A stretch of 64,000 nt of DNA from Isochrysis galbana. Its lineage: Eukaryota > Haptophyta > Isochrysidales > Isochrysidaceae. Location of the stretch: positions 5,432,407-5,496,406 of the forward strand of contig CM030932.1 of NCBI GenBank assembly GCA_018136815.1. The letters run 5' to 3'. The translations under genes and the position numbers were made by a program. Each line of letters opens with the position of its first letter. Positions within the stretch are counted from its first letter, which is position 1. Positions 28,889 to 38,866 of this stretch are shown piece after piece. The notes under the pieces were generated by a model. That model ran no database searches. It worked only from the letters and a program-made list of their open reading frames with translations, and was not told where the DNA came from.

Positions 28889-31542
28889 CTATCCGCTTGG
28901 CAAGGAAGCGCCCCCGTCTGCCTGGCATTTGAGAACGTGCGGAGCCGAGTCGATGCGGCGCTCACCCTCAAAGCCGTCGGCAAGCCCGTTCATCAAGTTT
29001 GGAAGGGTAGGCATCACGACGAAGAAGCTAAGAAGGCTATACGCGAGATATTGAGCCGGGGCACGGAGCAGAGCGCGAGAAAGCTCACTCAGCAACCCGC
29101 CCACCACACGAGCCGCGACTGCGAGAGGCGGGAGCTCCGCGGGGATCGTGGCCATACCCGCCACGAAGGACGAGGCGGAATCGGCAGGCGCAGCGGGGGA
29201 ATCGTGCGGAGCCCCTGCCGCAGTGGGCGACATATTGGAGGCGGGGCTCTGGGCCTCCTTGCCAAAGACGGCTTGCAAGAAGGGCGGCGGGGCGAACAGA
29301 AGAGGAAGCATCGAAAAGGAGGTACGCAAAAGGTCGTCGATGGTCTTGTTCTCAGCAATGGCTAGCAATGAGAGATAAAAGCCGGAAAGGAGGCTGCAGG
29401 GGCGAGGGGCGAACTCTGAGGGCAATACTAAAGTAGGGAGCAATGAAAGGCGCTGGGATGTGATAGAGCAAGTCGGTTGCATGCACCCAGAGGAATTTCG
29501 GGACGAGCACGCGGCGTGCGACACACAAGTGCTTACGGTCAGCAAGTGCTGAGCGAGTGAGGGCGAGGGCTGCAAGTAAAACGGTGGCACTCACAGGAAG
29601 GCGGCGTAGGTGAGCAACGGCGGCAGCATAGCCCGCACGACTTGCTTCAAGATGTTTGAGGCGGCCCGCCCAACAGTGGCGCGTGCGTACTCTGCACCTG
29701 ATCGGGCGGACGCGCCGAATCGCGAGGCCCAAGTCCGTTTCGGTGAGGCAGCTTGGCGGCGGCTCGACACCGCCGCCCCGCCTCTGTCTGAGGCGCGTTG
29801 CGCGCTCTGCGCCGATGCATCTCCGTGCATGGTGCGGCTCAGCTTGTCGCCGCGTCTCTCTTTGGTGGCGCGAGAGCCAGCCTCGGGACGCGTGGTGGTC
29901 GCGGCTGCACTGGCGGAGCGAATGTACTGCGCGGCACGCGCCAGGCTGATGCCCCACAACAGACCCAGATATGTCGGGCGGCTGATGGCGATGGGTGACA
30001 TCGACGATGGGCGCGAGCGGCGAGAGAGACGCCCAAGGCCTACCGGAGCAACGCAAGGGTGGTTACTGTGGGTGGCGAGCGCGAGTGGTGTGCTGTCTGA
30101 CTGGCGCGCCACGCGGGCGCAGACGGCGACCGCTCACCTATAATGCTGCCGAGTGCCCCTTGCGCTGTCAGCGCCGCCATGACAGGATGAGTATTGGTTA
30201 GCCCCGCTCCAGGCCCGATCATCAGCCGCAGGAGCGACTCGTCCACAGCTCTTGAAGGAAGGCCGCCGGATCGGGCCTCGGCGCCGTCCTCGCCGGCCGC
30301 CGCCGACTCCATCTCTGATCGCCTTAGCGGCGCGCCTGTCGCCACGTCTATCACTTCCACCTCGTCGATGTTCGCCAGCCAGGTAGTGGGCGCCACGTCT
30401 CCCTCGGTGGCCACCCTCCCCGGCCGACACTCGCGACGGCTCTTCTCGGCGTCGCCGCCCCGTTCATCGGCGTCGGCGTCGCTTTGCACGCGTTCCACGT
30501 GCATTCCATCTCCAGCTTCGATTTGCCCGCTCGCCTGTTCCTCCACCGCTTTCAGCTGGCGAAGCGCCAGGGCCATGGCCACTGCCAATTGCTCGTCGCC
30601 CTCCTTCTCACCTGGCGTCAAATCCGACTCGAGCATTTGGCGGCCCTCATCAGAGGTTAGAGGCACTGGCGTGCGCTTTGACGTGCCGTCCTCCTGCAGG
30701 GATGCCAGGCGCGCGCCGATCTGCTTGAAGGCCGCATTCCTCCGCGTTTCCGACAGGCCAACGGCACTCATAGGCTCGAGGCGGCAGGCCGTCTGCATCT
30801 TCTCTTCGTCGACAAAGACTTCGACGACGCACCCCAGCTGCTTCGAAACGCTCAGCTGGTCCTCCAATAGCGCGGAGAGCCGGCGAGCCGAACTCGCCGC
30901 CTCGGCGTTTGGCGCGCGCGCCGCGTGCCGCACAAGCGCGTCGCGGAGCAAGCGGATGCGAGCCTGGGTGCCATTGGGCCACGAGTAGGCCGGGCTCCGC
31001 ACACCCGGTTTGAGCCTCACAACATCGCCAGCACGCGGGACATCGGCAGCGGCAGTGACACGCTCCAGCTCGTAGAGGACGCCCCTCCATCCCGAGTACT
31101 GCGGGAAATCGATCGTGCAGTCCGCGCTCTCCACCGAGAAGTCGACAAGCTTCCCGACTGCTTGCTTTGGCAGCCCTCCCCACTCATATGCGGGCCTACG
31201 GACAGAAGGACGGACTCGCACACGGTCTCCGAGTGAAGGGTGGACGAGCCGCGCTGCTTGCGCTTGCCCAGGAGCCTCCGTACCCTCTGCGCCATCCCCC
31301 TGCTCTTCCGTCAAGCCTGGGGCTTCCCCGTCCCTCCTCTCTGCCAGCCGAGCTACTCGGTCCTCGAGAGTGTGAAGAAGGCGACGGAGCTCTCGGAGCG
31401 AAGAGGGCGAAGCAGCGCGGTCGTCGTCACTGTTGGCGGCGCCACCGCGCAGTCGGTACGCAACCTTGCCCCCGCACTCACCCACGAAGCCAGAAGACGC
31501 CGCAGCAAGCCACGCCGTAAGCCAGACGCTCAGCGGAGCCAT
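28889..31542 (-). CDS. Secretory multi-domain protein with MIB/HERC2-like repeats and C-terminal membrane segments
   Basis: Three exons, 31542-30138, 30039-29595 and 29393-28889, join in phase (GTGAGC and GTGAGT donors; GGTAG and CTGCAG acceptors) to give 784 residues. The N-terminus is a signal peptide (PLSVWLTAWLAAASSGFVG) followed by an RLRGGA motif. Two repeats resemble the SH3-like MIB/HERC2 or KEG repeat. One begins LGDRVRVRPSVRRPAYEWGG near residue 104; the other begins AGDVVRLKPGVRSPAYSW near 169. A helical and charged region follows. The C-terminal third has several hydrophobic segments, including LLSGFYLSLLAIAE and QYLAYSLLSFFVVMPTL. The repeats usually bind protein partners in ubiquitin ligases, but no RING, HECT or kinase domain is present. 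The protein probably sits in the ER, plastid or another secretory membrane. Its function is unknown. Confidence 0.72.
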
Positions 31543-31596
31543 GTGAGGAGCCCCCCCCCTCCCCTTTTCCCTTCTCCCTCCCTTTCCCTTCTCTTG

Positions 31597-31628
<32 letters not shown>

Positions 31629-32612
31629 CCCCCTCCCCTCTCCCTTTTCTGGTCTCTCTTCTTCTTTAAGGGAAGAGTACTAGTACTCCTTTCTCTCCCC
31701 CCCCCCGGCCGTCTTCCACCCTCTTCTCCTCCTCTCTCTCTCTTCTCTCTCTCCCTCACTTTCTCTCTCTCTCGTCTCCGCCGGCCGCCCCGTCCCCCTC
31801 TCCTCTCATGTCTATTTATAGCAATACTCCTTCTAGAGTAAAAGGAAGACCCCTTCGCCCATCGCAAAGGGGTGGCTAGCCTAGATAGTAGATAGATGGA
31901 GAAAAATTGAAGTACGGTGCGGGGTGCTGCGGCCTGCAAGTACGGCCAAATACGGATGTATTTGGCCTCCGGCCAATATTTGGCCTCCGGCCAAACACAT
32001 TGCAAATACATTCGAGGCCCACCACCCATCACCCATGACCATGACCATGACGTGATTCAAATACGGTGTGCCGGTATATACAAATGCACAAATACAAATA
32101 CACATTATCCCAACATCCCAACTCGTACCTTGTATTTCCCATCTACCATCTATCTAGGCCTCTGGCCGCCAAATACGAATACGGTAAATACATGTTTCCC
32201 ATCTACGGTGGCTAGCGTTCAGGTTCTAGGTCGGGGGCAACCTCCGAGCGAGCATTCTGTGTTTTGCTGGGCCGGCCGAGCGAGCGTTCTGGTGTTCTGG
32301 TACGCTCCACAGACGGACCGACGGACCAGGTGCACTCTCAAAGCCCAAGGACCAAGGACCAAGGACAAGGACAAGGCAGGTTGCGAGCAAGAGCAGGAAG
32401 GAGTAAGAGGGCTGCGCTCTTTCTTTCTCCCCTGCCCCCTGCCCACTCTTCCTTTGCAATAAGCATTGGCATTGAGCATTAAGTAGCAACGAAATGTGTA
32501 CGAGTACAAGGCCGGGTGGATTTGGGATGAATTGGTGATGCCTCTCCGAATGGCGACGAGTGCTAGAAATGAATCCGTATCTTGCCCTCCTATTCCGAAA
32601 AAGGATGGCCTA
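31543..32612. other. Spacer with a 26-base C run and short inverted repeats
   Basis: No gene recognised. 31599-31624 is an uninterrupted run of 26 C, set in pyrimidine-rich DNA that forms the 5' flank of the minus-strand gene upstream. Around 31960-31995 the phrase TTTGGCCTCCGGCCAA occurs twice in tandem. It is a perfect palindrome of 16 bases and could form a small cruciform or be a binding site. Confidence 0.55.
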
Positions 32613-33593
32613 CTACAGCCTAATCATCACCTCAGAATTCTCGGTATCACTGAGCCCACGCCTCTCCCTTGCAAGCATGGGCTTCACTGCGTATGCATGT
32701 AATCTTGGAGCATGAGCAAAGAGCTCATCGAGATCAGAGCGAGAGAGGCCAGGGCCGGGGTCGTGATTGCAGTATAGCAGAGGTATGAATTCGTCGACTG
32801 GTATCAAGTTGGCCAGATAGTTGCTTGCGAGGAACTTCTGTGCCCCGGAGTTCCATAGCACATACGCAGTCGTCTTGTAAGAGAAGGCGGGGATAACTAT
32901 ACCCAAACCTGCATCTGTGCAAAGAAAGCCATCCGTACTTTGGCATTTCGACCCAGATTGACCTGATCGTATGTCAGACACTCCTTCCGCAATGCTGCAT
33001 CCCACTAGTCCCGTCGTATCGCTGCACATAGATGCATCACCGACGAGATTTTCGATGCTTAACTCGCGCTGCGGCCAACAGGGTTTGCGCGCAAGGTAAA
33101 GCAAGTCTGGTGGGGGCACCTTTCCCACCATGGCCAGCTTCTCCAAACGGCGGACTACATGCACGACCGCTTCGCGGGCGTTCTCGACAAACGCAGCGTC
33201 GTCCTCCACGACAACTGCAAATGGCAGCCCGAGCTGGACTACCTTCTCCCACACATGATAGTGCGAGAGTGCGCAGCCAACCTCACCCCACTTAAGGTTG
33301 CGGTTGTAGAAGCGAAAGGTGGAGGTGGGCAGTCGCCATCCGTCGTACACGCTCACGCCCGTCGGTAGCCCGCGCGAGCGGAGATCCTTCCCATCAACTG
33401 CATCGTACAGCCAGACGTCAGCAAAGCCGGCCGCCGCCACTCTCTCTAGCGCGCTCGCACGCTTGGCCGGCCGGCGGCGGAGAGAGATGAGGAAAAGAGG
33501 CAGCGCTCGACGACGCGCACGGCCAAGCAGCAAGCCGCTAGCCACGCAGAGTAGCGCCAGAGCACACAGCTCCCGCACTGAGTCGCTAGCCAT
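32613..33593 (-). CDS. Family GT25 glycosyltransferase, type II membrane protein
   Basis: A single exon of 326 residues starts at the ATG at 33593 (MASDSVREL). A short N-terminal segment is followed by a hydrophobic stretch (LCALALLCVASGLLL, residues 9-23) and then an Arg cluster, the pattern of a Golgi type II anchor. The GT25 fold is visible as LFLISLRRRPAKRASALERV near 33, LKWGEVGCALSHYHVWEKVV near 104, and the acidic nucleotide-sugar/metal site VVVEDDAAF near 128. Family members transfer galactose or glucose to collagen-like or lipid-linked acceptors. The acceptor here is unknown. Several Cys residues in the second half fit a lumenal domain with disulfides. Length is normal for the family. 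Confidence 0.88.
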   Translation of the reverse strand: MASDSVRELCALALLCVASGLLLGRARRRALPLFLISLRRRPAKRASALERVAAAGFADVWLYDAVDGKDLRSRGLPTGVSVYDGWRLPTSTFRFYNRNLKWGEVGCALSHYHVWEKVVQLGLPFAVVVEDDAAFVENAREAVVHVVRRLEKLAMVGKVPPPDLLYLARKPCWPQRELSIENLVGDASMCSDTTGLVGCSIAEGVSDIRSGQSGSKCQSTDGFLCTDAGLGIVIPAFSYKTTAYVLWNSGAQKFLASNYLANLIPVDEFIPLLYCNHDPGPGLSRSDLDELFAHAPRLHAYAVKPMLARERRGLSDTENSEVMIRL

Positions 33594-34116
33594 CGCTCTC
33601 TTCACACGAGGCGCCGCCGAAAGTCAGCGATCGCGGGAAATCACGGAATCATCGAAATCTACTTTCTACTTGCTAGTCCCATTAGCATTATAGCTCAAGA
33701 GGGGTTTTGGAGGCCGCAATAGGGCCCCAACAGCCCCCCGCCCCAACAGTGTTGGGGCGCTGTTGAGGCTCTATTGCGGCCGTCCTGCAGTCCTGCAAAA
33801 GGAGAAAATCGCGTCTTCCTCTCAATAGCGGTCTTCTCAACAACAGTACAGCGGCCTGCGGCAGTACGCAGTACAACCCGGATGGGACAACAGGTACAAG
33901 GTCAACAGGTTTCGGGGGCCTCTTCCCATGAACAAGACATGTTGATAGGTCGCAATGGGTCCGTAACAGATCAAAATAAGACTCATTATACTTATATTAT
34001 AGATGTATCAGTATGATTTATAATGTGAATATGATTGGATTCTGACTTCTGAGCTTAGTTACTAGGGAGAGGAAGGGATCTAAGATGATGTGGGAGTGGG
34101 TACGATAGCGGTACCT
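33594..34116. other. Spacer with hairpin-forming repeat
   Basis: Apart from the inverted repeat at 33712-33781 and a related fragment near 33815-33860 there is nothing recognisable. The stretch 33970-34050 is A/T-rich. Confidence 0.5.
33712..33781. repeat. Imperfect inverted repeat (70 bp, MITE-like)
   Basis: Arms 33712-33748 and 33750-33781 pair, with one arm starting GGCCGCAATAG and the other ending CTATTGCGGCC. The centre is CCCCAACA, one base, TGTTGGGG. The two arms differ by a few substitutions and about five bases of indel. The RNA or single strand would fold into a long hairpin. A diverged relative (GCAATAGAGC, CTCAACA) lies at about 46108-46140. This could be a small non-autonomous transposon. 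Confidence 0.75.
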
Positions 34117-34800
34117 ATAGCCACGCGCGAGGCGAGAATATTAAAAGCTTTTTTTAGCTATTAACAGGTAACAGGGCTGGCAGGCCTGTCGAACACGCGA
34201 TGACTACAGGCTCATAGGCAGAGGGCCGTTCGACCGAGCCGGCAGCTGACGCGGTCGTGGAAGGATCGTTGATTGTTGCTTGCGGGAAGATGTCTGAAAG
34301 GTCATAGTAAGAGTCGGGTCTGACAATGTCTGCCATCGAGCGCTACGAGCGACGAGGTAGACTGAAGGCCGGAGGATTGTGACGCGTGGCGTCGGAGAGT
34401 AGGGACGAGGCTAGCTAGCGAGCTAGTGGAAGAGAGAGAATGAGAATGAGGGCTTCTTAGGTCCGAGGTAGACACGGGAGACTACAACACAAGGTCCCAA
34501 AAAAGGCTAAGGGCACCGAACCACACACACTAAACCAAACAGGGCGAAAACTAACCACACCTGGACGGACGGCCAAGCGTCGGCACCAGGGCAATTCAGC
34601 AGCGCGCAGACATGCGACAGAGGGGTCGGCACAACGAGGACAGACCTCGCTGGGGAGCTATGACCGATACACGGAGAGAAGACAAAAGACAGTCGCATGG
34701 AACATTTGATGACATCGAGAGAAAGTAAGAGAAGAGGCGGTATACCAATCGACGAGACCTTGAGGCTTAAAATAACCCGCAGATTAGAAGTAAAAGTCTG

Positions 34801-35502
34801 TCATCGTATGGACTCCACCCATTGTAGGGACTTCTGCAGGCTCCTATAATCGCGCGCTATTAGCGCCGTGTCGTCAGCGAATTGGCTTATCTTCAGGCTA
34901 TACCCATTGAGGTTTACGCCGCTGATGTCTTCGTCGCCGTTGATAGCGCGGGTGAGTGCCTCCGTGGTTAGGAGAAACGTGAGCGGTGACAGCGGGCAGC
35001 CTTGCGGCATGCCGCTACCCACGGTGAACGGGTAGCTTCTCCCGCCATTGGTCTTGATGGTTCGTACCGGCCGGGCGTCTTCGCTCGTGAGCGCCTCCGC
35101 CAATGTCCGGAAGTCCTTCCCGAAATTGAGGAGTTCAAGGGCGAGGTGGTAGAACTCCCAACTCACTCTGTCGAACGCCTTCTCCGCTTCTTGTTCACAC
35201 TCGCATACGCGAATCGAGCTCAAGAGGCCCTTAACCACTTCTGGCCGCCACCCTTTGCAACCGCGTAGGCTGCCGTGGACCATGAGCTTGTGGGGAGATT
35301 GAATGGATTCTGGCATCTTGATTTCCTTGCACGCCCGAATGGCGTAATTTACCGGGACGGTCTTGCCGTCGATCTGTAGTAGTAGCTTGCGAGGAAAGTT
35401 TCCGTCTAGAAAGGAGCCTTGGCCCGCCGAAACATAGAGATGCCAACGGGTCGCGTAGGCTGCCTTGGACACAAAGGTGCCTGCTCCGCCTTCGAGCTTC
35501 AT
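34801..35502 (-). pseudogene. LINE reverse transcriptase domain fragment
   Basis: The 233-codon frame carries the central RT motifs in order. EKAFDRVSWEF is the first Asp block. SGMPQGCPLSPLTFLL is the template-grip block. LKISQFADDTALIARD is the catalytic FADD box. This arrangement is typical of LINE elements. The sequence before EKAFDRV is abnormal (a Cys/Glu run where a LSLDQ-like strand would be expected). The fingers and C-terminal thumb are incomplete, so the protein is probably inactive. Confidence 0.85.
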
Positions 35503-36201
35503 TCGCTCCCGGTTTCCTTTCAGGAAGGTCAGCCCAACCTTTTCGATCTGATCGCAAAGATAAGTGCGCTCAGATTGATTTGGGCCGCTTGCGCCAGGCC
35601 GTCTGCCTCGACGACCAGGTGCGCCGCGACGTCTTGGAGGGCGTTGTAGAGAGCCTTGCGAGAAGACGAGCCTTTCTTGTTGATTCTCTCGTCTATGGAT
35701 TCAACTTTCACGCGGACCGAAAGGTCGGTTTGAGCGATGCGGAGGGTGGTGATGTCGCCATAGCGTTCTTTGAATTGTTGAGCGCAGTCCTCGTTCACGG
35801 CGATATGCCATGGTCCGCGGATAGACCGGGCCCAGAAGTCCGGCTCCGGGTCGACTCCCTCGAGCTCCAAGAGGAGCTCTACGATCGCGGCATAGACCGT
35901 GGCGTCCATGAAGGTATAGTCTCCCGCTCCTGGTGGAAGGACAGCTCGTATGTTGCGTCTGACTCCGTGTACCCTTGTTCTTCATCCGAGGGTGGCTCCT
36001 GCATGGCAGGGGCGGTCGGGAGTGGTGAGACTGAGGGCGGGTCCAAGCGGGCAGTTGGCAGAGGAGTGTGGTGTGTGTCCCATGACACAACCCAGCATTT
36101 CTCCTTCTGTGTGGCCTTATGTTGCAGTGTTGGTGGGTCTGTGTGGTTGTGCGTAATGATGCAGATATTGAGTTTGTGCCCATAAGGGCCACCCGGTCTC
36201 G

Positions 36202-36227
36202 GGCCGCGCTGCCGAGGCAGCGCGGCC
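36202..36227. repeat. Perfect 12-bp hairpin
   Basis: GGCCGCGCTGCC, two bases (GA), then GGCAGCGCGGCC. It lies in the 5' part of the LINE and would form a very stable stem in RNA. It may belong to the element's 5' leader. Confidence 0.85.
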
Positions 36228-36545
36228 GTCCCCAGGGTGGGAGAGGCCTCTGCCATAAGGCATGCCTGGTGGTTCGGTGGTTCGTCCTGGGTGGTGCTGG
36301 TCCTTTGTCCTCTACAGCTTGTGGCCCACCATGAGGTGGGCCAGCATGGCTGCTGTGACTTGTGTGGCCGGGGCCACGGGCCGTGCGGCGCGACCGGGAT
36401 CGCGCTCACCTGCTCGGCCTCTGCGGGCGGACGCGGTCGCTTCGCCAGCGACAGCTCCATGGGTGCTGGGGGGGCGCCCGCGGCGGGGGACCCGAAGGAG
36501 TGGGGAGCGGCGACGCGCTCCATGGCGACCAACTATAAAGTTAGT

Positions 36546-37175
36546 TGTCGAACCTGAACCTGAGATTTCCGTCTTTGTCCTTGTGCCTCCAGTCCCCGTT
36601 CCACTCTTGATGCGTGAGCGTGTGCTCCTCTGTGCCTATGCCTATGCGGTTCAACATTCTTCTTGCACTCCATCACTCCACCGGCACAACCACAGCCACT
36701 CAGCCTTCAACAATTATCGATCATTGAAGTTGCTACTTCATAAATAGGTCAAAGGGACTCCATGACCAATCAGAAGTACGGAACGAGAGCAAGGCAAGAA
36801 ACGCAAAAGCGGACGTGCATCATTCTCGGAGCTAAGTGTGACATACTCTTATCATCCCCGCCCCTCTCTCCAATTCCCACCCCTGCCGACGCTTCAGTGG
36901 AGAGTCGTCTCCATTGCAGCGTAGCCGGCCTGTCAGGTTGGGAACCGCCCGAAGAAAAGACCAAGCTTCTCAGGGGCAGAAGGAACTTGGCTCACACTCG
37001 ACAGCCTGCCGATGCTGCAACGATCAGTGTAGCGATGTTACACCAGATGTCAACAACTGGTAGGCAACCAGGATTTGTGATGAAGCGGTCTCGTGGTCTT
37101 GAAACTGTAGAGCATTGACTGCAGATTGGCACCTACGACCATTGAGAGCGATTGGCGTGCGGGTGGGAAACCAGT
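36546..37175. other. Spacer between LINE 5' end and VTA1 3' end
   Basis: I see no gene. Small frames on both strands have no recognisable product. This stretch should hold the VTA1 3' untranslated region and polyadenylation site. Confidence 0.5.
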
Positions 37176-38866
37176 TCACATTGCCTCAATGAGGCGAACA
37201 AGGACTCCGAGGATCAACTCGACTCCATTCAGATCCTCGTTCCACAACAGCTCAAAATGATGACGTGCAAGCGCCAAAAATCTGAATTGTGGACTTATGG
37301 TAAATCTCAAGATGAAAAACACCCTACCGCGGGCTGTGGCAGCATGCCCCACGATCGCATGATCGCAGACGGCGGCCTCACCTGCCCATAGCATCCCTCA
37401 TCTGCGCAACTGTAGGCTTGTATGTGTTGTGCCGTGTGGGCATAACCATGTTGACCGGCATCCTTGCCGGAGACGTCGGGAGGGCGTTGGGTGGCAAAGG
37501 CGGAGGTGCGACGGTTGGGTCGAGCCATTCACCGGCTGATGGCGGAGGCGGTGGGAAGACTGGAGCGGAGGGGGTTGTGGGAGACTGGACTACGGGCGCC
37601 TCAGGCAAAGACAGGTAGGAGGGTGGAGCGACTCCTTCGCCAGGATTGCCGCTAGGATCAGGCTGCGATACATTGGGCAACGAGGAGAGCGAAGATGAGG
37701 GGAACTCATCTGCGTCATCATTCATCCCCGGCAGAGGCTCAGCCTCCCGAGGGGGAGCCGGAGGACGACGCTCTTTGGTCGCCTTAGCAATCTCAACAAA
37801 ACGAACCTGCGAGCGGAAAAGGAGCACAGCGAATGAGGGAAGGCCGACCACACAGTTCGGAAGACGAAGAGATAGCACAGTCGAAATAGCGTTGCGCGAG
37901 AGGATATGCAGGCAGTTGTGCGCCGGTGTCATGACAAACAGCGTGTTGCGGCCGGAGCTGGAGGTCATCACCTTAGCATACTTTATCTTCTCGGCCAGAT
38001 CCGGGGGCAGCTCACCGAATTGCTTGCAGCACTCCAGCACCTGTAACAAGACGTGAACCAAGCGTGACGAGGTCATGCTGAGCACGCGAAAGCACATGCT
38101 GTGCCAGGACATCACAAACGAATTCGCGCCAGGTGCACAGCACTCACATTAGCAGCAACGAGGAACGCCTTGGCCGTCTTCAGATCCGAGTGGCCAGCGC
38201 GATCGGCGTCATCCGCTCGCTTGAAGAGATCCTGCCCAAAGTTCTCGACTTGGATGCTTGCGTCCTCTAGGTCACCCAATATAGCCTTTTCAGCCTCGAG
38301 CTCGTCCATCAAGTTTATGATAAAGCTCATGTCCGCCTTAGGAATGGACGGGCGCAAACTCATAGCTTCCTGTTGACGTCGAAGGACAGGGGTGAATCAA
38401 AAGGTGTGCTTGTGCTGCTGCCATGACTCTCCTCGTCCGCCTGCAATGCCTCATTCCCTCCCCAGGACACAGAGCCCTCCCCAGCGCACCCGTGAATCTC
38501 CTCAGACCCGTCCGTGCCTTTTCGTCCTTCGCAGCCCCGATGCTCCTCTCTATCCCACACAGAGCCCTCTCCAACCCCCATCTAAAGCAGACAGAACAAG
38601 AGCTTTCCTGGCACGACCGTAGCCCTCGGCAGTTCTTCCAACTCATTCTCATCCGACAGGTACCTCATACAGAGTCCCGATCCCCAGCGCTCTCCAACCG
38701 ATGCAGGACCCCCCCTCCCCCTTCTCCCCCCTTCCTCCCTCCGCTCCCTCACCTGCACCGCATAGAGCCGGCAGTGGTAAGCGACGAGCGGATCTCTCGT
38801 TGCGAGCTCAGCGCCACGCTCGAGGTAGGGCTTGATTTTCTTGAGCGAGTCGGGCGGCGGGATCAT
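37176..38866 (-). CDS. VTA1: VTA1/LIP5, ESCRT-III and VPS4 cofactor
   Basis: Five exons, 38866-38753, 38369-38148, 38040-37972, 37806-37382 and 37281-37176, join in phase to 311 residues. VTA1 binds the AAA ATPase VPS4 and ESCRT-III to drive multivesicular-body sorting at endosomes. The N-terminal tandem MIT-like domain is clear: DSLKKIKPYLERGAELATRD, then DPLVAYHCRLYAVQ, FIINLMDELEAEKAILGD, ENFGQDLFKRADDADRAG, KTAKAFLVAANV, QFGELPPDLAEKIKYAK and FVEIAKATKERRPP. A Pro-rich linker follows, as in all VTA1 proteins. The short C-terminal VPS4-binding helices are expected in exon 5, which reads LALARHHFELLWNEDL. Its phase fits, but its similarity to the family is weak. If exon 5 is wrong, the frame of exon 4 stops at 37378. 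Introns are 383, 107, 165 and 100 bp. Confidence 0.88.

Larger units (their letters stand above)
34117..36545 (-). mobile_element. Degraded non-LTR retrotransposon (LINE), minus orientation
   Basis: The element reads right to left. Its 5' end is near 36543, where sequence shared with 23806-23856 begins. An ORF1-like Pro-rich frame covers 36532-35879, an intermediate frame 35909-35529, the reverse transcriptase 35502-34801 and a Cys-rich stretch about 34700-34510 that may be a zinc knuckle. The 3' end is near 34121-34158, where the minus strand carries an A run and CTTTTAATATTCTCGCC, a motif also at 321 and 1181. Frame changes between parts and the short total length (2.4 kb) show that it is defective. 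Confidence 0.65.

Noticed and set aside
29352..30056. Alternative minus-strand frame overlapping the MIB/HERC2-like gene, including a plausible hydrophobic stretch at 29450-29560
   Set aside because: Splice signals and phase put this stretch in an intron (29594-29394). The main frame stops at once if the intron is kept.
37378..38115. Single 245-codon frame as a complete gene
   Set aside because: It includes two introns. Family alignment of VTA1 segments requires splicing at 38040, 37972/37806 and probably 37382.
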